The translations under genes were made by a program, and so were the position numbers. The notes under the pieces were generated by a model. That model worked only from the letters and a program-made list of their open reading frames with translations. It searched no databases and had not been told where the DNA came from. This document shows, in pieces, positions 25,859 through 34,847 of a stretch of 64,000 nucleotides of DNA (its first letter is position 1; each line of letters begins with the position of its first letter). This DNA comes from Opitutus sp. ER46 (GTDB taxonomy: Bacteria; Verrucomicrobiota; Verrucomicrobiia; Opitutales; Opitutaceae): assembly GCF_003054705.1 (NCBI RefSeq), contig NZ_QAYX01000025.1, positions 496,001 to 560,000 on the forward strand. The letters run 5' to 3'.

Positions 25859-26446
25859 ATGTTTGGCTGGATGCCCAGAGATGTCGTGGCCCGGGCGGCG
25901 CGCGCGGTGCGGCGCGAGGAGTTCCTGCCGGAAGCGCAGCGGGGGCATGCGCGGGAGGACCGGCCGCTGCCGATCGGACACGCGCAGACGGCGTCGCAGC
26001 CGACGCTGGTGGCGGAGATGACGCGTGAGCTCGAGCTGCGGCGGGAGAGTCGGGTGCTGGAGGTGGGGACGGGGTCGGGTTACCAGACGGCGATCCTGGC
26101 GGAGCTGGCGGCGGAGGTGTTCACGATCGAGCGAATCCCGGAGCTGGCGCTCGCGGCGCGCGTGCGGCTGCGCCGGCTGGGGTATGGAAATATCCACTAC
26201 CGCGTGGGCGATGGCGCGGCGGGCTGGCCGGAGGCGGCGCCCTTCGAGGCGATCATCGTGACGGCGGCGCCGACGACGATCCCGCCGGCGCTTGTGACAC
26301 AGCTGGCAGCGGGCGGCAGGATGGTGATTCCGGTGGGCGTGAATCCCGACGATCAGACGCTGGTGAAAGTGACGAAGGACTGCGACGGGCGGGTGACGGA
26401 GCGACCGCTGTTCGGCGTGCGGTTTGTGCCACTCGTGACGAAGTGA
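25859..26446 (+). CDS. pcm: Protein-L-isoaspartate O-methyltransferase
   Basis: SAM-dependent enzyme of 195 residues that methylates L-isoaspartyl residues in damaged proteins for repair. It has the family opening IGHAQTASQPTLVAEMT, SAM motif I VLEVGTGSGYQTAIL, and later motifs FEAIIVTAAPTTIPPALVTQL and GRMVIPVG. Length is close to E. coli Pcm (208). ATG 25859 was chosen, since codons before it lie in repeats. Convergent with alaS. Confidence 0.9.
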   Translation: MFGWMPRDVVARAARAVRREEFLPEAQRGHAREDRPLPIGHAQTASQPTLVAEMTRELELRRESRVLEVGTGSGYQTAILAELAAEVFTIERIPELALAARVRLRRLGYGNIHYRVGDGAAGWPEAAPFEAIIVTAAPTTIPPALVTQLAAGGRMVIPVGVNPDDQTLVKVTKDCDGRVTERPLFGVRFVPLVTK

Positions 26447-26695
26447 AAGTGAAAGTGAGAGTGAAAGTGGGGGCGGAGGGGGACGCGGTGTGGGGGGCGG
26501 TCTTACTCTTACTCTTTCTCTCGAAAGGGCGCGATCGGCGGAACTCGCGGGCCTCGTGCGGTGAGACGACGCGCCTGCGGCCGACGTGAGCGAACGAGGA
26601 ACTCGTGCTGCTGCGCGGTAGGTGCGCGCAGCAGAAGACGGAGGCCGGCGACAGCCGGCCGAGAACGAGAACGAGAACGAGAACGAGAACCAGCG
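26440..26695. repeat. Repeat block 6 (hexads, inverted halves)
   Basis: Between convergent pcm and alaS. AGTGAA hexads at about 26442-26470 face CTTACTCTT-type complementary hexads at about 26503-26523. A second part repeats the 29-base phrase of block 4 (26643-26671) and continues as GAGAAC hexads to about 26691, next to the alaS stop. Confidence 0.78.
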
Positions 26696-26705
26696 TCGGC
26701 CTCGG

Positions 26706-29426
26706 TTACTTCAGCACCTCTGCCAGCTTGGCGACGTCCTTGCCGCCGCCCATGGCGAAGTCGGGCTTGCCGCCGCCCTTGCCGCCGAGCTTTACGCAAA
26801 GCTCCTGGATGATCTTGCCGGCCTGGTGACCGGACTTGATCGCGGCGGGGGAGCAGAAGGCGGCGACGCTGGCCTTTTCGCCAAAGTCGGCGCCGAGCTT
26901 GACCACGCCCTCGCCGAGCTTGCCGAGCACCTGGGCGCCGAGGGAACGCAGGGCTTCGGGGTTCTCGACGCTGACGACGGCGGAGACGAACTTGAGGCCG
27001 TCCTTCTCGACGGCCTTGCCGGCGAGATCGTCCGCGAGACCGGCGGCGGCCTTCTGCTGGAACGCCTTCAGCTGCTTCTCGAGCTCCTTGGTGTGCGCGA
27101 GCACGGACTCGAGCTTCTGCATGACGTCCTGCGGGCCGGCGTTGAGGCGGGCGTTGACCGCGGCGAGGGCGGCTTCGCGCTGGGCGATGAAGTCGTAGGC
27201 GGCGGTGCCGGCGACGGCCTCGATGCGGCGGGTGCCGGCGGCGATGGCCATTTCGGCGACGATCTTGATGAGACCGATTTCGCCGGTGGTGGAAACGTGC
27301 GTGCCGCCGCAGAGCTCGCGGCTGTAGCCGCCCATGTCGACGACGCGGACGATGCGGCCGTATTTGTCACCGAAGAATGCGAGGGTGTCGGCCGGCTTCT
27401 TGTCGAACTCGGTCTCGTAGCACTGGACCTTGGCGTTATCGATGACCTTCTCATTTACCATCCGCTCGATCTGGTGGAGTTGATCGGGCGTGAGGGCCTC
27501 GAAATGGGAGAAGTCGAAGCGCATGCGCTCGGGCGTCTTGGACGTGCCGGCCTGGCGGACGTGGGTGCCGAGGGTCTTGCGCAGCGCCCAGTGAATGAGG
27601 TGGGCGGCCGAGTGGTGGCGGGAGATGGCGCGGCGGCGGGCGAGATCGATGCTGAGCCGGGCCTTGGCGCCGCGGAGGGTGGCGCCTGCGAGCTGGGCCT
27701 TGGCGGCGGCGTCGACCTTGTGCAGGTGGCGGCCGGCCTTGTCCTTCACGCAATCGACGATGGCGATGGTCTGGCCGGCGACGACGGCGGTGCCGGTGTC
27801 TCCCGCCTGGCCGCCCATTTCGGCGTAGAAAGGGGTGCGGTCGAACACGAGGAACGTGTCGTCGCCGCTCGGCACGACATCGGTGACGACGGCCTCGACG
27901 GCGTTGTCGGTGTCGATGAGATAGCCGGTGAAGACGGTGGCTTCGTAGGAGGCGGAGGCGTCGCCTTCGGTGGCGGCGACGATGACTTCCTTCTTCTGCG
28001 CGGCGCGGGCGCGCTCACGCTGCTTTTCCATGGCGGCCTCGAAGCCCTCGGTGTCGACCGTCAGCCCGCGCTCGGTGGCGAGGAGCTGTGTCATGTCCAG
28101 GGGGAAGCCGTAGGTGTCGTAGAGCTCGAATGCGGCGGCGCCGGTGATGGCGCCGGTGGCGGCAGCCTTGTTGAAGATGGCGAGCCCACGGTCGAGGGTG
28201 TGGCCGAAGCTGTCCTCCTCGCTGCGAATCACGCGGCGGACGATGTCCTGCTGCTGCTGGAGCTCGGGGAAGACACGGCCCAGTGACTCAACGACCGGAG
28301 CCACGAGCTGTTCGAAGAAACCGGTGCGGAGGCCGAGCTTCTTGCCGTAGAGAATGCCGCGGCGGAGGATGCGGCGGATGACGTAGTTGCGACCCTCGTT
28401 ACCCGGCAGGATGCCGTCGGCGATGGCGCAGGAAACGCAGCGGGCGTGGTCGGCGAGGACGCGGAACGCGACGTCGATGTTCTCCTGTTCGGAGAGACCC
28501 TCGCGCTTGGTCGGGACCGTGCCCTGGTAGGTCTTGCCCGAGAGCTGGGCGACCTGGCGGAAGAGTGGCGCGAAGACGTCGGCGTTGTAGTTCGACGGAT
28601 CCGCCGAGAAGTTTTTGAAGCCGCCGGTGGTGGCGTAGATGCCGGCGACGCGCTCGAAGCCCATGCCTGTGTCGACGTGCTTGGCGGCGAGGGGGGAGAA
28701 GGAGCCGTCGGCGTTGGCGTTGAACTGGATGAAGACGTGATTCCAGATCTCGATGCAACGCGGAGAGCCGGCGTTGACCAGCTTGCGGCCCGCCGCCTCG
28801 TCGTCGGAGGGCAGCAGGTTGAAATGGATCTCGGAGCACGGGCCGCAGGGGCCGGTGTCACCCATCATCCAGAAATTATCCTTCTTGTTGCCGTAGACGA
28901 TGTGGACCTTGGGATCGAGGCCGGCGCGGGTGAAGATGCCGGCCCAGATGTCGTAAGCCTCCTGGTCGAAGTCGGACGGGTCTCCCTTGTCCTTGTTGGG
29001 CGAGTACACCGTGGCAAACAGCCGCTTGGCCGGGATGCCCCAAACCTTGGTGATCAGCTCCCAGCCCCACTCGAGGGATTCGCGTTTGAAGTAATCGCCG
29101 AAGGACCAGTTCCCCAGCATCTCAAACATCGTGTGGTGGTAGGTGTCGAAGCCGACGTCCTCCAGGTCGTTGTGCTTGCCGCCAGCGCGGATGCATTTCT
29201 GCGTGTCAGACGCGCGCGTGTCCTTGGCGGGCGCGAGCACGCGGTCACCCCAGCGCGACACGTCCGGGCTGCGTTCGCCCAGAAAGATGGGCACGAACTG
29301 GTTCATGCCTGCGTTGGTGAACAGCAGGCCGGGAGACTCCGGCAGCAACGGCGACGATTTCACGATCGTGTGGCCATGCTTCTGGAAGAAATCGAGGAAC
29401 GACTGGCGGATCTCAGCGGAGGTCAT
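26706..29426 (-). CDS. alaS: Alanyl-tRNA synthetase
   Basis: Class II synthetase of 906 residues that charges tRNA-Ala and edits mischarged Ser or Gly. The N-terminal catalytic domain starts SAEIRQSFLDFFQKHGH with motif GMNQFVPIFLG. The editing domain carries the zinc-binding HHSAAHLIH and CGGTHV motifs. The C-terminal DHHA1 part ends GGKPDFAMGGGKDVAKL. Full length and intact. Divergent from the XRE gene. Confidence 0.97.
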   Translation of the reverse strand: MTSAEIRQSFLDFFQKHGHTIVKSSPLLPESPGLLFTNAGMNQFVPIFLGERSPDVSRWGDRVLAPAKDTRASDTQKCIRAGGKHNDLEDVGFDTYHHTMFEMLGNWSFGDYFKRESLEWGWELITKVWGIPAKRLFATVYSPNKDKGDPSDFDQEAYDIWAGIFTRAGLDPKVHIVYGNKKDNFWMMGDTGPCGPCSEIHFNLLPSDDEAAGRKLVNAGSPRCIEIWNHVFIQFNANADGSFSPLAAKHVDTGMGFERVAGIYATTGGFKNFSADPSNYNADVFAPLFRQVAQLSGKTYQGTVPTKREGLSEQENIDVAFRVLADHARCVSCAIADGILPGNEGRNYVIRRILRRGILYGKKLGLRTGFFEQLVAPVVESLGRVFPELQQQQDIVRRVIRSEEDSFGHTLDRGLAIFNKAAATGAITGAAAFELYDTYGFPLDMTQLLATERGLTVDTEGFEAAMEKQRERARAAQKKEVIVAATEGDASASYEATVFTGYLIDTDNAVEAVVTDVVPSGDDTFLVFDRTPFYAEMGGQAGDTGTAVVAGQTIAIVDCVKDKAGRHLHKVDAAAKAQLAGATLRGAKARLSIDLARRRAISRHHSAAHLIHWALRKTLGTHVRQAGTSKTPERMRFDFSHFEALTPDQLHQIERMVNEKVIDNAKVQCYETEFDKKPADTLAFFGDKYGRIVRVVDMGGYSRELCGGTHVSTTGEIGLIKIVAEMAIAAGTRRIEAVAGTAAYDFIAQREAALAAVNARLNAGPQDVMQKLESVLAHTKELEKQLKAFQQKAAAGLADDLAGKAVEKDGLKFVSAVVSVENPEALRSLGAQVLGKLGEGVVKLGADFGEKASVAAFCSPAAIKSGHQAGKIIQELCVKLGGKGGGKPDFAMGGGKDVAKLAEVLK

Positions 29427-29683
29427 GTCGCGGCAAAGAAAGCGAGAGCACAGAGGCGGCTCCGGGCCTTAGCAAGACGTGATTTGGCGGCGGGCCGGGG
29501 CCACCGGGACCCGGCTCTGGCGGTGACGCGTCCCAGAGAACCGGCAAATCCGCCGCCGGCCGCGAACCAAGGCGGGGGAGGGTGGTCTCAGCGGCAGCAA
29601 ATCGACCCGGAGTACCTGGCGATTTGCGGAAGTGCATGTCACTTATCGGCTATTGTTCCCACTGCTAGGATAGCGCCCTTCCC

Positions 29684-29992
29684 GTGCCCAAAAAGTCCCC
29701 ATCCAAAACCAACGAGACTGAGCTCAAGCGCCTCTTCGGAGCGACCATTCGCCGGTACCGCCAACGTCTGGACCTCTCACAGGAGGAACTGGCCTGGCGT
29801 GCCGACATGCATCGCACCTACTTGGCCGATGTTGAGCGCGGCGCTCGCAACCTGTCACTCTCCAGCATCTCGCGCATCGTAGGCGGTATCGGCGTTTCGC
29901 TGTCCGCCTTTTTCACGATGCTCGAGCACACCGAGGCCTCGCCGAACGAGGCAAGTGGTGCTGGCGCCAAGGCAAAGAAGCCGCGCCGCTGA
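29684..29992 (+). CDS. XRE-family helix-turn-helix regulator
   Basis: Small DNA-binding protein of 102 residues with one XRE/Cro helix-turn-helix at about residues 15-75 (RQRLDLSQEELAWRADMHRTY, LADVERGARNLSLSSISRIV). The C-terminal tail is basic. It resembles controller proteins of restriction-modification systems, but no such genes are nearby, so it may be an orphan regulator. The GTG start at 29684 is the only in-frame start close to the domain. A TAGGAT box lies about 20 bases upstream. Confidence 0.82.
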   Translation: MPKKSPSKTNETELKRLFGATIRRYRQRLDLSQEELAWRADMHRTYLADVERGARNLSLSSISRIVGGIGVSLSAFFTMLEHTEASPNEASGAGAKAKKPRR

Positions 29993-30198
29993 AGCGAGCG
30001 TTCCGGGCACGGCGATACGCCGGCGGCGGAACGCGAAGGAAAAGGGCCGCCCGCCGCCATTGGGGCCGGGGCGCGAAGGGAGGAACGTCGAAACGTGATG
30101 GCTACGAAAGCCAAGCACTGAAGCCGGGGGATGGCCGCCCAAGGCGGCCTTGAGGCGCGGGAGTCGGCCAAGCGTCGCCGGGAGGGCTGCAGTGCAGC

Positions 30199-30819
30199 TC
30201 AGGCGTCGGGACGGGAGCCGTTGCGTGGCTGGGAGGCGGTCTCGGACGGCAGGAAGTTCAACGCGAGGAAGTGCACCGCCTTGCGGGCGTCGGCGTACAC
30301 CGACTGGACCTCGGTCTGGAGCGGATCGGTGGCCAGGGCTGACTTCACGGGGCCAGCGAGTTCGGTGAGCGACTCGAGATTGAGCGCGCCGGAGGCGCTG
30401 CCGGTGCCGGCGGTGGCCGCGCCGCCGCCCGGTGACATAGCCGTAAACTCGTGGTCCATTGGCCCCGGACGATCGACGGTCTGGATGAAGGCGATGACGG
30501 CCACGAAACCCGCGGCGGCACCGGCCAGGAGGCCCGGGAGGTGACGCACCTTGCGGCGGGCGGGCGCGGGGACGGCCGAGGTGGTGACCGCCTGCATGAT
30601 GCGGGTGTCGAGCCCGGCGGGGACGTCGGCCAGATGGGCGGACGCGTCGCGGCGCAGGGCCGCGGTAAAGGCATCGGCTCGGGCGAAATGGGCCTGGCAG
30701 GCGGCGCAGTGCTCGATGTGGCGGGCGGCGGTGCCGTGGCGCGGAGGCGCCTCGCTCGACACGGAGACCCAGGCACGAACGAGGCGGCAGGAAAGACGGG
30801 GGGATGGTGGGCGGTTCAT
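30199..30819 (-). CDS. Zinc-finger anti-sigma factor
   Basis: Membrane-anchored protein of 206 residues that probably holds the adjacent ECF sigma factor inactive. The cytoplasmic N-terminal part carries the ZAS motif HIEHCAACQAHF (His-x3-Cys-x2-Cys). One transmembrane helix follows (LPGLLAGAAAGFVAVIAFI), then a low-complexity periplasmic part. The ATG at 30819 overlaps the sigma stop as ATGA and has an excellent AAAGGAG ribosome binding site inside the sigma gene. Confidence 0.85.
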   Translation of the reverse strand: MNRPPSPRLSCRLVRAWVSVSSEAPPRHGTAARHIEHCAACQAHFARADAFTAALRRDASAHLADVPAGLDTRIMQAVTTSAVPAPARRKVRHLPGLLAGAAAGFVAVIAFIQTVDRPGPMDHEFTAMSPGGGAATAGTGSASGALNLESLTELAGPVKSALATDPLQTEVQSVYADARKAVHFLALNFLPSETASQPRNGSRPDA

Positions 30820-31466
30820 GCTTCTCCTTTCATGAGCGTTCGGCGCGCTCGGAACACCAGTACCTTGACGTGAGTTTGGGTCAAACCGACGACGCGCGCG
30901 GTTTCCTCGGTCGACAGCTCTTCGCCGAAGCGGAGCCACATGATCTCGAATTCGCGGGCGGAGAGGACGGCGCGGGCGCGATCCCAGAGGTTGGCGGTGC
31001 GGTCGCTGACCTCGGCGGCGCGGGCGGGCGACAGGCCGCCGCCGGCGGTGTCCTCTGGAATTTCGCTCCATCGCTTGGTGTCCCGAAAGTGGTTGATGGC
31101 GGAGTGGCGGGCGATCGTGAGCAGCCAGTTGATGAGGGGGCGCTGCGGATCGAAACGGCCGAGGTTGTGGTAGGCCTTGATGAACGTTTGCTGCGTGAGG
31201 TCTTCGGCGTCCTGGCGGTGCCGCGTCATCTGGTGGAGAAAGTTGTAGACGCGGCGCTGGTGGGTACGGACGAGCTCGCCGAAGCTGCGCGAGTCACCGC
31301 CGGCGGCGGCGCGGATCAGGGCGGCTTCGGCCGCGAGGTCGGGTGTCGCGGGATCCGGCAGGCGCGCGGACGGCGCGAGCGCGGTGTCGGAGGAAGTGAC
31401 GGGAGGCGTGGACAAGATAACGGAAACCGGCGCCGGGAGTGAACCGGCGCCGGGGTGGAAGGCCAC
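30816..31466 (-). CDS. ECF RNA polymerase sigma factor
   Basis: Sigma-70 family ECF factor of 216 residues. Region 2 is in FGELVRTHQRRVYNFLHQMT, the aspartate-rich DAEDLTQQTFIKAY and LINWLLTIARHSAINHFRD. Region 4 is in LSAREFEIMWLRFGEELS and VVGLTQTHVKVLVFRARR. The GTG start at 31466 is 3 bases after the preceding gene, and the stop overlaps the anti-sigma start. Expression is probably tied to the secreted protein gene directly upstream. Confidence 0.92.
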   Translation of the reverse strand: MAFHPGAGSLPAPVSVILSTPPVTSSDTALAPSARLPDPATPDLAAEAALIRAAAGGDSRSFGELVRTHQRRVYNFLHQMTRHRQDAEDLTQQTFIKAYHNLGRFDPQRPLINWLLTIARHSAINHFRDTKRWSEIPEDTAGGGLSPARAAEVSDRTANLWDRARAVLSAREFEIMWLRFGEELSTEETARVVGLTQTHVKVLVFRARRTLMKGEA

Positions 31467-31469
31467 GGA

Positions 31470-33005
31470 TCAGGATTTCGGCTCGGTCGCCGGGGTGGCC
31501 GGGGCGGCGTCGGCAGAGGGTTCGGGCTTGGGCGCGGCGGGGTGGAGGACGCTGACGGCGTAGGAGGCCTTGCCGGTCGGGTCGTTCACGTAGGTGACCT
31601 TGAGCGTGTAGGTCCCGTCGACGCCGGGGAAGCTCAAGATCTGGTGGCTCTCATTGGGCCCGCCGCGGCGCATCAACTCGGAGCGGAACAGGAGCGGCGC
31701 GCCGCCCTCGGTGGCGACGATCTCGACGCGTTCGAAGCGGATGCGGCGGTCGCCGTGGCTGTTGCGGGCGAGGGTGATGCGGGTGCCGTTCTTGAGGGTG
31801 ACCTTCTCGAGCGTGCGGGTCGCGGTGGTGGTCGCCAGCGGCGCGGGCTTGGCGTCGGGGGCGGTGTTGGCGGCAGTCGCGGGTTGGGCGGCGGCGGGGG
31901 AAGCCTCGGCCTTCCATTCGGCGACGAGCAGGCCGACGACGAGCGGGTTGCCGGACGGCTTGCGCGGCTCGGGGGCCGCAGACTTCTGCGAGAGGCTCTT
32001 GATCATCTCGAGCAGGCGGTCGCTCGAGTAGCTGAGGTCGAGGGTGACGAAGCGCGAGTCGCGTTCGACCTTCACCGAGTTGATGAACTCGGAGAGCTTG
32101 GCGTCGCTGGTCTCGGCGAGCGACAGCATGGCGGTCATGCCCTCGAGAATCTTCATGAGCTTGTCGGCCATGGCGTCGGAGGACGCGTAGAGCGTGGCGT
32201 GGGCAAAGGTGTTGGCGCCGCGTTCGCCGAGGGAGATCGCGCCCGAGTTCGCCATCTTGAGGATGCGGGCCTGCGGCTGGTTCTCCGGCAGGGCGATATC
32301 GGTTGGGACGAGGCTGGCGGCGACGATGCAGGCGTCACCCGAAGCCTTGAGCAGTTCCTTGAGCGGGGCGTCGGACGATTTGGCAATCGTGGGGATGGAG
32401 CCGCGGAACGCTTCGCGTGCCTTGAGCAGCTGGGCGCGGGACTTGGAGACGAGGACGACGTTCTCGGGCGGGAACGCGACGATCACGCCGAGAGGTTCGG
32501 CGGCGGGAACCTTGGGCGCAGCGGCAGGAGCGCCGTTGGCGGGAGTGCCGTTCGCGGGAGCGGCGGGCGCCTTCGGCGGCGGGGCCTTGAGGCTGTAGGC
32601 CGGGAAAGGCAGGTCGGTGATTTCGGCCGCAACGTCGGGCGAGGCGATGGTGGCCTGGAGCAGCAGGCTTTCGGCGATCTTGCGGAGGTCGGCCGAACCT
32701 TGGAGGACGAGGGTGCCGTCGAGGGCCTTCGGGTCCTGACTGAAGTTGGAGCCGTAGGCGGTGACGCTGCCGACGGTCGCCATGACCTTGGCGATATCGA
32801 TGCCGATCTTGGCGTCCTTCTGGGCCTGTTCGGCGACGGTGACGAGTTCCTTGCCCAGCTTGCTGGCGCGAAGGGCGTTCAGGTCGGCGTAGATGGTCCA
32901 GCGGGCGTCGGCGGGAATGATGGCGGGGTTGACGGCAGCGACCCCGGGCAGGGCGGGCGCGGTGGCGAGCGCGGAAAGGAGCAGGAGTGAAGTGAACTTG
33001 TTCAT
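31470..33005 (-). CDS. Secreted protein of unknown function
   Basis: Exported protein of 511 residues with signal peptide (SLLLLSALATAPALPGVAA). The N-terminal region (WTIYADLNALRASKLGKELV) resembles large secreted proteins of PVC bacteria that lack assigned function. A linker rich in Ala/Pro with near-repeats (ANGTPANGAPAA) lies at about residues 150-170. A C-terminal beta-sandwich-like region (GTYTLKVTYVNDPTGKASYA) ends before an Ala/Pro tail. It is 3 bases before the ECF sigma gene, so it may feed into or be controlled by that system. I do not recognise a catalytic motif. Confidence 0.75.
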   Translation of the reverse strand: MNKFTSLLLLSALATAPALPGVAAVNPAIIPADARWTIYADLNALRASKLGKELVTVAEQAQKDAKIGIDIAKVMATVGSVTAYGSNFSQDPKALDGTLVLQGSADLRKIAESLLLQATIASPDVAAEITDLPFPAYSLKAPPPKAPAAPANGTPANGAPAAAPKVPAAEPLGVIVAFPPENVVLVSKSRAQLLKAREAFRGSIPTIAKSSDAPLKELLKASGDACIVAASLVPTDIALPENQPQARILKMANSGAISLGERGANTFAHATLYASSDAMADKLMKILEGMTAMLSLAETSDAKLSEFINSVKVERDSRFVTLDLSYSSDRLLEMIKSLSQKSAAPEPRKPSGNPLVVGLLVAEWKAEASPAAAQPATAANTAPDAKPAPLATTTATRTLEKVTLKNGTRITLARNSHGDRRIRFERVEIVATEGGAPLLFRSELMRRGGPNESHQILSFPGVDGTYTLKVTYVNDPTGKASYAVSVLHPAAPKPEPSADAAPATPATEPKS

Positions 33006-33061
33006 GAGTGAGCGGTGTCTGCTCGGTGATACACAGGATTCCGGGGGCGGGTTACAAAAGC

Positions 33062-33862
33062 TCAGGATTCATTCGCGCGGCTGAGTTCGCGCAGGTGAAA
33101 GAGCGTGGCGGCGGCGGCGAGGGTCACGAGCGCAAATCCGAGGAGGGCGGCGGTCGTAAGCAGGGGGCTGGCGGCGCTCGCGATGTTGGCGGCTTCGGCG
33201 GTCGGGATGACCGGCTGGAGCATGGACTTCACCTGTTGCGTCATGGAGAGCCGGTTGATCTGCGTGGGGATGTGGCCGACGCCGATCTCGACGATGGCGC
33301 CGTAGATGACGCCGATGACAACGAAGCGCCCGACGATCGCGCCGCAGAGGAAGCCGAAGGCGGTGAAGGCGAAGACGACGAGCACCTGGGCGAGGAGCAG
33401 CAGCGGCAGGGCGGCGGTGAGGCCTTCGGCGTGGCGCCAGGTGCCGACGGCAAACAGGACGCCGAGCGCGAGCAGAAACTGGATCTGGGTACCCAGGACG
33501 TGGGCCACGTACTTGAAGCCGACGAAGGCCGGGCGCGGTACCGGGCGGGTGAGCACGTAGTCGACCGTCCCCGGCTTCATCTCGTCGCGGATAACGCCGC
33601 CGCCGGTGAGGAATGCCACGACGGGCACGAGGAACGTGAAGTACACCTGGACGAGCCAGCCGACGTAGTCGTGTGCGCCGCCGTTGGAGCCCAGCATCGC
33701 GTAGGCGATGAAGCCAACCAGCACCAGCGCGCCGACGAGGGCGAGGAGGTGCGTTGGGGTGAAGAACCGCGGAACGGTGAGCCGGCAGACGCCGAGAAAA
33801 GCGCGGCCCAACGACGGGACGGGCGCAGTCGCGGGGGGGGAGATGGAGACAGGGGCGCTCAT
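33062..33862 (-). CDS. ABC-2-type transporter permease
   Basis: Inner-membrane permease of 266 residues with about six helices (LLALVGALVLVGFIAYAML, VYFTFLVPVVAFLTGGGVI, LLLLAQVLVVFAFTAFGFL). The segment DEMKPGTVDYVLTRPVPR is typical of ABC-2 permeases. The start overlaps the stop of the upstream ATPase gene by 4 bases, so the two form a transporter pair. The substrate is unknown; gliding, lipid or drug export types look alike. Confidence 0.82.
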   Translation of the reverse strand: MSAPVSISPPATAPVPSLGRAFLGVCRLTVPRFFTPTHLLALVGALVLVGFIAYAMLGSNGGAHDYVGWLVQVYFTFLVPVVAFLTGGGVIRDEMKPGTVDYVLTRPVPRPAFVGFKYVAHVLGTQIQFLLALGVLFAVGTWRHAEGLTAALPLLLLAQVLVVFAFTAFGFLCGAIVGRFVVIGVIYGAIVEIGVGHIPTQINRLSMTQQVKSMLQPVIPTAEAANIASAASPLLTTAALLGFALVTLAAAATLFHLRELSRANES

Positions 33863-34827
33863 GGGTGGGCGGCGGGTTCGATGGCTTTCTCGAGAAACGT
33901 GGTTGTGGCCTGGACCTCGTAGATGGCGACGCCGCTCTCGAGCAGCAGTTGGTGAAAGTCGCCGTAGAACTGCCGCGGGTCGCGCCAGCGGACGTGGAGG
34001 GTCTGCTTCTCGGCGACGATGTCGCAGCCGCGGACGAGCTCCTTGGCGAAGAGAAAGCGGGCGAGCTGGTCGGGATCGGCGCAGCGGAAGGTGGTCGATT
34101 CCGGCCAGCGGCCGCGGGCGTCGGCGGAGGCGGCCTCGTTGAGCGAGCGCGGGATGCGACCCCAGCGGAGCAGGAGGAAGTCGGCGCAGAGCGCCTCAAG
34201 GTCGTGGAGAATATGGCTGGAGATGAGGACGCTGGTGCCCTCGAGGGCGAGCTGGCGCAGGATGACGGCGACGTCCTCGCGGCCCATCGGGTCGAGCCCG
34301 TTCATGGGCTCATCGAGGATGACGAGGCCGGGATCATGGAGCAGGCACTGGGCGAGCTTCACGCGCTGCTTCATGCCCTTCGAATAGGCAGTGACGCGCT
34401 TGCGCCAGTGTTCCTCGCCGAGCTTCACGCGGGTGAGGGCGCGGCGCGCGCGGGCGTCGGCCTCGGCGGCGGAGAGGCCCGAGATCATGCCGAGCCCGGT
34501 GAGCCACTCGAGCGGGCGCAGGCCGGCGGGGACGTGTTCGCCTTCGGGGCAGTATGCGATGCGCGACTGCACGGCGGGGTTGTTCCACGGCGCGGCGCCG
34601 AAGACGCGGAGCGAGCCCGAGCTGGGGCGGATCTGGCCGAGGAGCAGGCGGAACAGCGTGGTCTTGCCGGCGCCATTGGGCCCGACGATGCCCGTCAGGC
34701 CGGGCTGGATACGGAAGCTGACGTTGTTCAGCCCGAGGACCATGCCGTAGAACCGGCTGAGGTTCTCGGCCTCAATGATCGCGGGGGCGGCGGGAGCGGG
34801 GGAGAGCACGGACGAAGGAGTGGTCAC
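33859..34827 (-). CDS. ABC transporter ATP-binding protein
   Basis: ATPase of 322 residues. Walker A is GIVGPNGAGKTTLFRLL, the signature helix is AYSKGMKQRVKLAQCLLHDP (KGMKQ in place of SGGQ, as in many ABC-2 exporters), and Walker B is LVILDEPMNGLDP. A C-terminal extension of about 90 residues follows the NBD. Pairs with the permease at 33062-33862. Confidence 0.9.
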   Translation of the reverse strand: MTTPSSVLSPAPAAPAIIEAENLSRFYGMVLGLNNVSFRIQPGLTGIVGPNGAGKTTLFRLLLGQIRPSSGSLRVFGAAPWNNPAVQSRIAYCPEGEHVPAGLRPLEWLTGLGMISGLSAAEADARARRALTRVKLGEEHWRKRVTAYSKGMKQRVKLAQCLLHDPGLVILDEPMNGLDPMGREDVAVILRQLALEGTSVLISSHILHDLEALCADFLLLRWGRIPRSLNEAASADARGRWPESTTFRCADPDQLARFLFAKELVRGCDIVAEKQTLHVRWRDPRQFYGDFHQLLLESGVAIYEVQATTTFLEKAIEPAAHP

Positions 34828-34847
34828 GGGGACGGTGGGGCAGGCGG

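Noticed and set aside
23566-26028. Very long plus-strand open frame across ispH
   Set aside because: It is the antisense shadow of ispH in GC-rich sequence and then runs through repeat block 5 into pcm. The translation has no domain and is dominated by Gly, Ala, Arg, Glu and Val.
31455-32990. Long plus-strand open frame opposite the secreted protein gene
   Set aside because: It mirrors the minus-strand gene with low-complexity Gly/Arg/Glu text. The minus-strand frame has a signal peptide and is linked to the sigma gene.
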